Positions 56,616 to 64,000 of a stretch of DNA of 64,000 nt are shown here, piece after piece (within the stretch, counting starts at the first letter, position 1; every line of letters starts with the position of its first letter). The DNA lies in contig CP137318.1 of NCBI GenBank assembly GCA_033182465.1, positions 2,418,001 to 2,482,000 of the forward strand, written 5' to 3'. The notes beneath the pieces were generated by a model that was not told where the DNA came from, did not search any database, and saw only the letters and a program-made list of their open reading frames with translations. Made by a program: the position numbers and the translations under genes. The DNA comes from Sanghuangporus weigelae (taxonomy: Eukaryota > Basidiomycota > Agaricomycetes > Hymenochaetales > Hymenochaetaceae).

Positions 56616-57435
56616 ATGGCCTTCCAGTCGATGTTCACACTCACTTCCTTGGTAGCTCTCGCAGCGGCTCACTACTCGATTTCCTATCCAGAGCCTCGAG
56701 GCGTCTACGTCAGCGACAACCAGAATAGTTTCTGCGGTAGGTCGCTTAATACTCTTCCGGGTTTCTTGTTCTGTCTGAAGGACTTTAGACGGTTACACTG
56801 ATGTCGTGGGCAATCGTAGCGACTTCCCTCTTTCAAACGGTTTGATAAAGCTTGAAAATCATCATACCGAGTGGGCAGGTAATGTTACCCATTGAGACAC
56901 TTCTCGCGATGATAATACTTATCCATATCTGACCTTCTTATAGCATCTGTACTCATCTCAATCGATCAGAACCCCACAAACTTTAGTGCATTCAACACAT
57001 CTTCGAGCGGGGTTCAGCTTCCACTTGCAGTGGATTGGTTCTCGAGCACTGGATCAGGAGAAATTTGCATTCCCATCGACATCGCTTCGGTCAATATCGA
57101 GGGTGTAGGTGACGGCTCAAATGTCACCCTACAGACCATGTTCACTGGTGGCCACAATAATCTTTACCAGGTATATCATCCCTCTAGAGCTTACATGTGA
57201 CTGGTGAAGACCCTTGAGCCCTGACATTATATACTTTCAGTGTGTAGATGTCACACTTCATGCCAATGCTACTGTGCCGTCGAACGTTACCTGCGAACGC
57301 ACTGTGAACGGCACAGTAGACACGGCTGCGTCGTCCACGCCAGAGGATGAGGAGAGCGCGGATAGTGGCGCACAGCGGCTTGCGATTACTACCTCAGGGC
57401 TTCTAGGCGTCGCCTTCGCATTTCTACTTCTCTAA
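56616..57435 (+). CDS. X325/BIM1-like LPMO-related copper protein, GPI type (copy 2)
   Basis: Paralogue of the gene at 52228 in opposite orientation. Exons 56616-56736, 56789-56878 (90), 56944-57170 (227) and 57241-57435 give 633 bases, 210 residues. The two internal exons have the same lengths and phases as in copy 1. The signal peptide MAFQSMFTLTSLVALAAA ends before HYSISYPEPRG, giving His1. FCDGYTDVVGNRSDFPLSNG, ENHHTEW (His at 47-48), SIDQNPTNFSAFNTSSSGVQ and GDGSNVTLQTMFTGGHNNLY follow. It ends with a short linker and hydrophobic tail (LLGVAFAFLLL), a GPI signal. An ATG at 56592 would add 8 residues (MRTLYKRF); 56616 gives the better signal peptide. Confidence 0.92.
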
Positions 57436-57703
57436 ACATGCGCTAAATATCAGATCCACGAAACATTGAAAGTTTCCTAGATAGTTACGTAGCCTAATTG
57501 TAAGTACATGGACGAAGCCTAGAAAAAGCAACAAGGCTGTATGATGGATATGCTATGGTACAATGCTAAAGAACGCAAGAAGTTTAAATTCATTGCCAAA
57601 GTGTAAATGTGTAGGGAAGTCTAAATCAACCTGGACTCCGTGTAAAACTCGAAAGCCACATCAAATCCGCCTTCAGCATAATCTATCAACTACGCTGATG
57701 CCG

Positions 57704-58792
57704 TTATTTGTCGATCCTTTTCAGTTGCTTTCTTGCACTAGTGAGTTTGCCGCCGACGTGATCTACATCGCCTGATAAGTCGTCTAGCAGCTCGTTCTGC
57801 TCTGCGATTTCCTGATTAATGGCTAATCCGAGTTGACGGTGTCGTGCGAGTATTGTAGTAAGTTGGGATGCATAGGAATCCTGCTCGTCCATCTTCGCTT
57901 GCTGCAGCTGGAACACTCCATAATCGTCCAGTGGACGTGTCTGCTCCGTCTCTTCTGCCGGAGCGGAAGCGCCGAACACACGTGCGAACGGTCTGTCTGT
58001 CGCGGCTTGCGCAGCACCGAGCAGCTCGGAACGATCGGCCTCCGAAGCAGGGTTCTTGTTGGCAGGCACGCTGGATGCGAATGCCCGCGATGAACTTCGG
58101 GCAGCAATCATCATTTTGCTGAGTTTCTCGCAATCGTCTTGTAATCGAGCGACCATGTCCGTTCGACGCTGGATCTCTCCCTCGCTCAGACCAGCAGCGG
58201 CCAACGCATTGATCCCTTTCGTCAAGTTGCCTAAACGGCTAAGGATTGCTGCGAGCTTCTTCTTTGCCTGGACATTTGTGGAATGAGCAGATGAAACGTC
58301 GCCCCGATCGGCGAGTGCGTCGCGCTTATTCACGTCCGCTCGGATGTCACGTACGCGGTTCTGGAGGTCCAAATGTTCATCCAACCACGACGCAGACGTG
58401 AACTCTGTTGGAGCGCCTCCCTCGACACCATCTTTCTTGCTCGTGGGGATACCGAGGAATTGTTTGAAGACGTAGGACTCTCGCCATCGGCTATCCTTCG
58501 AGCTGATGATTGCTCTGAGGTATTGTTCCAGGCCTTCCACCCTTTCTCTTAAGACATCTGGATTATCCTTTGATCGAAAGAATGAGAACGTGTGCTTGGG
58601 TGGAAGTGGATGCGGAGGAGCTTCGCCAACGGCATTAATGAGTTCAGTATGGAGATCGTCGAATTCTGAGTACCGTCTCCACATTAACCAGGAGCGGACA
58701 GAAGCCTGCACTTCGATTTTGTACACGACATGTGCCTTTGGACTCGAGCGTTCTTCATGACCAAGGATGCGCACAGACTGGATGGCAGCCAT
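57704..58792 (-). CDS. VAM7: Vam7-type PX-SNARE, intronless
   Basis: Soluble Qc-SNARE of vacuole fusion; its PX domain binds PI3P and it works with Ypt7 and HOPS. 362 residues in one exon. PX domain at residues 1-120: VVYKIEVQ, WLMWRRYSEFDDLHTELINA, the proline-rich PPHPLPPKHTF and FRSKDNPDVLRERVEGLEQY. A helical linker follows (KKKLAAILSRLGNLTKGINA; MVARLQDDCEKLSKMM). The C-terminal SNARE motif is MDEQDSYASQLTTILARHRQ, then LGLAINQEIAEQNELLDDLS with the zero-layer Gln, and no membrane anchor. The start at 58792 (MAAIQSVRILGHEE) is the first Met before the PX domain; the frame is open for 459 more bases upstream but runs into the divergent gene. Confidence 0.92.
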   Translation of the reverse strand: MAAIQSVRILGHEERSSPKAHVVYKIEVQASVRSWLMWRRYSEFDDLHTELINAVGEAPPHPLPPKHTFSFFRSKDNPDVLRERVEGLEQYLRAIISSKDSRWRESYVFKQFLGIPTSKKDGVEGGAPTEFTSASWLDEHLDLQNRVRDIRADVNKRDALADRGDVSSAHSTNVQAKKKLAAILSRLGNLTKGINALAAAGLSEGEIQRRTDMVARLQDDCEKLSKMMIAARSSSRAFASSVPANKNPASEADRSELLGAAQAATDRPFARVFGASAPAEETEQTRPLDDYGVFQLQQAKMDEQDSYASQLTTILARHRQLGLAINQEIAEQNELLDDLSGDVDHVGGKLTSARKQLKRIDK

Positions 58793-59060
58793 ACATAAGA
58801 ATCGAGAGTGGGTGACTCTGGAGCGTCGATCCAGTCGAGCATGATCGCTGTGCCCAAAGGGGCACGCGATAATCATGTATTGTAGATGCACCTCCTCTCT
58901 CACACCGTTCCTTCTCGCCTTCATCACTCCGCACGTTCTGTCTGATTCACTTCTGACAGTGTTGGGCTTGTTCCCACGTCGCGAAGGCCGTATCTTCCAC
59001 TCTGCATTGAAAACTAAGTTCTCGTCCGACCGCGACCTGCTCTGATTACTCTCCTTCTCA
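58793..59060. promoter_or_regulatory. Divergent promoter VAM7 / 59 kb gene
   Basis: 268 bases. CT-rich just before the 59061 ATG. The minus strand stays open by chance through the whole interval. No clear motif. Confidence 0.4.
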
Positions 59061-59957
59061 ATGACGATCCAATCGGTTCTCAGTCTCACCTTCCTTGGTC
59101 TCCTTTGCTCAGTAGCTCGGGCGCAGACGGATGCAAGTGTGTCCATTATTAGCCGACCGCTGACTCCAATCACAACGTCCTCCTCGCCATTCTTCACACC
59201 TAATGGTCCTTCGTCATCTTTTGATTCTTTGGGAACGGGCTCTTCGACCAAACCTACAACTACAATTTTTGGCCTGTAAGTAAATGACCTCCTTGTTAGG
59301 AATGAATCTCAAGAGTCGCTGTCGTGCTTTCTTCCGTTTTCTTAGCTCTGAACCAACCTTCCCACCGACGTTGACCACGTGCTTTATTCCTCCTACTGGT
59401 ACAGTACGAACTAAGCAGGTTCTGGAGTAAGTATTCATCGACCCTGTGCTGTTCACCTTCCACTGACGTGATTTGTGAAAAACATTAGTCCTGAGGCATC
59501 TACTCAGCCTGCTGGTGCGGAGTGCGTTGAGGTTATCCGTGCATCTGGCCATATTATTGAAGTGGAACTGTGCGTAGAGCGTTTCCCCCCAATTCAATGA
59601 ATCTCATGTCGTCTTCAGATTCACTGTTGCTGAGGATGGTTCTACGGTCTCGGCCAGCGTCGTAGCACCACAATCGACTTCTGGAATAGCTTCTTCGTCT
59701 TCTTCTGGCTCATCGATCGGAACTGGTGCCATTGTGGGTGCAGTTATTGGATCTGTATTTGGTACAGCTCTTATTGGAGCAGTGAGTACACCCCCGTCCT
59801 TGCAAAGAGGTCAGGATCTGATTCTCATGTGATCATTCAGACTATCTTCTGGATTCGTAGGCAACGGCGCTCAAGCAAGCCCGTTGGTGATTGGCTTAAT
59901 CGACCCGCGGGATGGGTTCGGGATGAGAAAGCGCCTCCAAATGTCATTGGTGAATAA
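59061..59957 (+). CDS. Secreted or plasma-membrane Ser/Thr-rich single-pass protein (218 aa), unknown
   Basis: Five exons (59061-59275, 59346-59426, 59489-59569, 59619-59781, 59841-59957) total 657 bases. The signal peptide is MTIQSVLSLTFLGLLCSVARAQ. An outer part rich in Ser/Thr/Pro holds only two Cys residues, TTCFIPPTG and AECVEVIRAS. After SSSSSGSSIG, a glycine-rich membrane span (AIVGAVIGSVFGTALIGATI) is followed by WIRRQRRSSKP and a short tail ending PPNVIGE. The design is like fungal Wsc/Mid2-type surface sensors, but without their known domains. The intron before the membrane span separates the surface part from the anchor. Function unknown. Confidence 0.85.
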
Positions 59958-61354
59958 CTCTTCTTCCTTTTCAGCGGCTGCTGATTCATTCAAATATCGC
60001 AGAAATGAGCCGCCGAGATGGTGTCTGACTCAATTATTCCTCGATCGAAGCAGCGAAATCCCTTGATTGCGTACTTTACCCTCTTTTCTCACACTACGTT
60101 GCTTGTTGTACCGCTACTCTCCTAACTTATTCTGGGCGTACTCCTGTATATCATTCTTTGTCGCATGATCGTATGCGCGGATGAAGAATCTCCGTAGGTC
60201 TTGCGTTTTTGTTGTACGACTGGAAATTTCTGTCTAGTCATTTCTGTGAAATGGGCGCATCTTCAACACATCTTTTTGCGGCAGGGTCTCTTATGTTGTC
60301 CGGCTGGTAATGTCACAAAGAAGTTGATTGCTTTGTCAACTGTGTTACTGTTCCGCTACTATCGTACTTATTGATAAGTAAGAACGTGTACTGTGTGCTA
60401 TATCTGTCCTTGTTCTTCCGCCTATGGACCCGCACATGAATATACACTGTACATGCCCTTCCGGAAGCCAGTCTCGTACTGTCTCGTCTTAGATGCCGAA
60501 AGACGAGAATTGGTAACTAGAATCAATTCTGTTTAGCGTCGTGATGCAGCACTAACGGCCGAGACGAGAAACTGGATTCACGAAGCGGGATGCAGTCGTC
60601 ATACCATACACATGTCGGCATGGATTTATTTGTATATCGGCAATTGTGCGACTTAAGAATGCGCTCTTGCGCTGAGTGCGATTAAAGCGCCCCCTCATTT
60701 CTTCTTGCTTCGCGATGGCGACGATGGCCCACCTCGTGCATCATGATTTTGTTATTCTCGATCGAGTAAATCAGGATCGGTCGAAGCATTTGGATATCTT
60801 TAATGTTTGTCAATAATCAGTCTTTTGCTCTTGATTGGACTTCCAGTCGTCCGTTTTTCTCCATGAGTGAAAGGCGTGTTACAAGAGGAGCGTCTAACTA
60901 ATGCCGTGTTCAGCCTTGATCCGTGACGTTTGCTCGGCCATCTTGAAAAGGGACCAAAGGCATCTCGGCGTGGAGTCTAAAAATAACATATCGGCGACCC
61001 TTGCCGGGTGATCCGGGGGCTGATAACCAATCCGAAGCGAGCGGGGATCGGAGTTCTTGCTTTCGGCCTCTTTGGACGGCACTTCGGCAGATGTAAGAAT
61101 CCCCCCTCGATGGAGGAGTGCCGGAAGGTGGATCGAGTAAAGTGGATATGTATAACTTATAAGCTCATGCTACTCAAACAACTCCCTTCGACTTCGATTC
61201 GTCGTCGCCCGCGGCTCCTTTTTTCTCACATCCCTCTCTTTCTCTCCTTCCCCGACGCATATCGCTTCAGGCTCCCGTATTCCTAATTGTGTCCAGTCTG
61301 TAATCTTGGCGCGACCATCGATTCGGATTTAAAGTTGCTGTATAGATCTCAAGC
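59958..61354. other. 1.4 kb upstream region of the MFS transporter
   Basis: No supported gene. It holds the 3' flank of the 59 kb gene, a CGG-N9-CCG site at 60992, a TATAAG at about 61156 and a CT-rich leader from 61200. No tRNA-like sequence noticed. Confidence 0.45.
60992..61006. promoter_or_regulatory. Inverted CGG-N9-CCG, possible Zn2Cys6 factor site
   Basis: An inverted CGG pair spaced by nine bases, 349 bases before the MFS start. Zn2Cys6 factors bind such pairs, and fungal MFS exporters are often under their control; the match is short. Confidence 0.25.
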
Positions 61355-64000
61355 ATGGAAAAGCAGAGTCATTCTGTTATTCAAGAAACCTCAAGAACTA
61401 TATCTGAGTCCCCTGCTCATCCACCTGCACCCAAACAAAAACCAGGGGCAGCATGGAAGGCAAACGAGCAGCACGTTCTGCCAGAAAATCGTTTACTCAT
61501 CGTGTTTCCTGGGTTAATGCTTTGTGTCTTCCTTGCGGCACTTGGTAAGTCCTGTACACACTGTTTTATGTGAATGTATTGAATATAAAATCCAATTATT
61601 TAGATCAGGTGATTCCCGATTCGTCGTAAAGGTTTACTGGATTTTTACTAACGCCATTCAGACTATTGTAGCGACTGCTTTGCCTACGATTGTCAAGCAA
61701 CTTCAAGGGGGAAGAAACTTTAGCTGGGTCGGATCGTACGTTTAGCCCCTCGCTTGCGGATGCTCAAGCGCATTTACTCACGCAAAAATGATTCTTACTC
61801 TTTGCCACAACTGTCTAGTGCATACCTACTAGGCGCAGCAACTCTTTCGCCTTTATATGGGAAGCTTTCTGATGTGACAGGGCGCAAGCCACTTTTATTT
61901 GCGGTCATCGCCATATTCCTGGTTTCATCAGCCCTATGCGGTGCGGCACAAAACATGACATGGCTAATAGTCTGCCGAGCAATTCAGGGCATTGGCGGAG
62001 GCGGCATCCTGCAGCTAGTACACATCACCATATCGGACATCGTCAGTCTGGAAGAGTAAGCAAGCTTCTTTTATCTATTGTTTACCTATCTTCTGGTGAA
62101 CATAGAACTCTTCACTATTTCGTGGGGCCTTGTTTGCCTGATGTGTCTATCGGACGTACTATTTCCCCGATTTATTCCCTTAATATATATGCCAATGCTT
62201 CTGCTTGTGAACTCACCTTCTGGTCTCATAGGCGAGGCAAATACGGTGGTCTCATAGGCTCGACCTGGGGTATAGCCAGTGTAGTCGGGCCACTTGTGGG
62301 AGGGGTAAGCTACATCCTATCGTCCCTAGACTTGCATTGAATTATGTTGACGGATGTAACTAAAGGTATTCACAGATCACGTCTCTTGGCGATGGTTGGA
62401 TCTGCAACGCTTCTTTTGATATACTGAATTTTAAGCTTTTCTCTTATACAGGTGTTTCTTCGTGAATTTACCCACAGGGGGTCTCGCCGCTGTCATTTTA
62501 TTCTTCTTCCTCAACCTTAATCCCCATCATGGCCGTCCCTTACGAGAAAACATCGCCGAGCTTGACTTTCTAGGTCTGATTCTCGTTTTAAGCGGTGTCG
62601 TATGCTTGCTCCTAGGATTCAACTTCAGTGAGACTAGCTGTGAGTGTTTTCCTGCCAAGAAATAAAGATTATACTTAGCGCTGATTTTCTTGTAATGCGC
62701 ACAGGGTCAACACCGCAGACTATAGCCTTGATAATTGTCGGAGCAGTGGTACTCGTTCTTGCTGGTGTTAATGAAATATTTACTAAACGAGCAGCAATTG
62801 TACCTCCTCGGTTGTTTAAGGTACGCATGGGTTGAATATGAAGCAACAAGGGCTGATAAGACGTTAAATACAGACCCGTACTACGACGATAATACTTGTG
62901 ACATGCTTCTTACATGGAATTGGATTTTTCACCGCGACGTACTATCTTCCGCTGTTTTTCCAAATATTAGGATCAAGCGCGACTGGTGCTGGTATTCGGT
63001 GGGTGTCTTTTTTTCCGAAGTCCCTGCTGATGGACTCATGTTTACTTTGCTTGACAACAAACAGTATGATCCCCTATTCCTTTGGATCTGCCGCTCTCTC
63101 TGCGCTATCCGGACAGATCATAGCACATACCGGTTATCGACCTATTATCTGGGCAGGATTCTCGATTATGACACTTGGATACGGACTTATGATCATGTTA
63201 GACGATACGTCCAAAGGGTGGGTTGAAACTGGCCTTTGATTCGGTCAGAAAGTGGCTTGGCTGATGTGCTATATTGCGAATAGACTTGAAAGAGTGTTTT
63301 ATCCTCTCATTGCTGCTGTTGGAACTGGGTGTCTCTTTCAAATACCACTTATCGCATTACAAGCCGCCATGCCGTTGAAGGACATGGCAACGAGCACTTC
63401 GACCTTCATATTTGTGCGACAACTCGGTGGTACCGTAGGAGTGTCTATAGGTCAGGCGATATGGTCATCAGTAAGCCATAGATTTATTGAATTATGAAGG
63501 TAGACTCACACCTGGCTGGCCGCATGACCTTTTAGGAAATCCGCAGCAAGGCAAAGAAGCTATCTGGTATATCCATTAATACTTCGCCAAACGCACTGGC
63601 CGAAAGCGTGCGGTCCCTACGGAGCTTGTACCCTAATCCATCACAGCTCCGTCAGGTCATACACATTTACACAAGCGCGATAACAACGATATGGGTCTCA
63701 GTGACTCCTATGGTCGGGCTATGTTTCGTGCTCGTGCTCTTCATGCGTAAGTACACGCTTAAACGCACGACAGTTCGCAGTGGAAAGGGCACGGCTCAGA
63801 AGAATCCTGATGAGGCTGGGGAGGTGGAAACCGGAGTCAGGAGCAATGACGACGGCGACAATAATTACGACGCTGAAGATGCAAAGGCCCGTGATGATGA
63901 GAAGGAACGGATAGACGAAACTGACGATATCGCCGAGGAACGAAGATCGCGACAAAGAGACACCTCACCAACGACCACTGTGGTCGACTCGCACAATATC
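61355..64000 (+). CDS. DHA2-type MFS transporter (14 TM), 3' end beyond the window, with a 5-base exon
   Basis: Drug/H+ antiporter-like. The N-terminus [20 protein letters not shown] is cytosolic. TM1 is [20 protein letters not shown]; its [14 protein letters not shown] motif is only complete if a 5-base exon (61604-61608, ATCAG) is spliced between 61544 and 61662. Then [20 protein letters not shown] (motif [11 protein letters not shown]), [40 protein letters not shown] (motif C-like), [38 protein letters not shown] and [20 protein letters not shown]. After the last TM comes a long acidic tail ([20 protein letters not shown]) still open at 64000. At least ten exons. The substrate cannot be told. 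Confidence 0.9.

Noticed and set aside
58793-59251. Upstream extension of the VAM7 frame by 153 codons
   Set aside because: It runs through the promoter and into exon 1 of the divergent gene, has no PX-family sequence, and starts before the conserved N-terminus.

Overview
The window is nuclear DNA of a filamentous basidiomycete, most likely a mushroom-forming Agaricomycete. Genes are packed on both strands, coding exons are broken by many short introns (mostly about 48-65 bases, GT..AG), promoters between divergent genes are 150-450 bases, and the gene set (ATG16 without a WD40 part, an RBM26/27-type protein, X325/BIM1-type copper proteins, a very intron-rich GH3 beta-glucosidase) fits that group. 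I see no tRNA or rRNA gene, CRISPR array, transposon or virus-like element.

Layout. 0-10 kb: a gene start cut by the left edge, VTA1 (ESCRT), a 62-residue unknown protein, SLY1 (SNARE regulator) and, divergently, a PH-ORD oxysterol-binding protein. 10-18 kb: a secreted GH3 beta-glucosidase with 33 exons, prohibitin 1 and a Pub1/TIA-1-type RNA-binding protein. 18-29 kb: ATG16 and YPT7 sharing one promoter, a mitochondrial branched-chain aminotransferase, 6-phosphogluconolactonase, a single-pass membrane protein and a PXA-domain protein. 30-49 kb is rich in nuclear functions: an intronless bZIP/coiled-coil factor, a G-patch/zinc-finger protein, the MPH1/FANCM helicase, an RBM26/27-like protein, the BET protein BDF1, a WDR70-like protein and an unknown divergent partner. 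49-58 kb is a metal-handling stretch: frataxin, an X325/BIM1-like copper protein, a CTR copper transporter, a mitochondrial rhodanese and a second X325/BIM1-like gene. 57-64 kb: VAM7 (intronless), a small secreted/membrane protein, and a DHA2-type MFS transporter running off the right edge.

How they fit together. Three themes recur. (1) Copper: two GPI-type X325/BIM1-like genes flank a CTR transporter within 5.2 kb, a candidate copper-import locus; the CTR gene and the adjacent X325 gene have TATA boxes and a loose match to a fungal copper-signalling element. (2) Endolysosomal traffic: VTA1, SLY1, the ORP, ATG16, YPT7, a PXA protein and VAM7 all sit in this window. (3) Extreme splicing: the beta-glucosidase needs exons of 4, 6, 11 and 12 bases, and the MFS transporter one of 5 bases, to keep frame and recover family motifs.

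Exon models were worked out by hand. Those for GH3, PHB1, PUB1, both X325 genes, CTR, rhodanese, 6PGL, the 59 kb protein and the 48.7 kb unknown add up to a whole number of codons; the others are placed from recognised protein segments.
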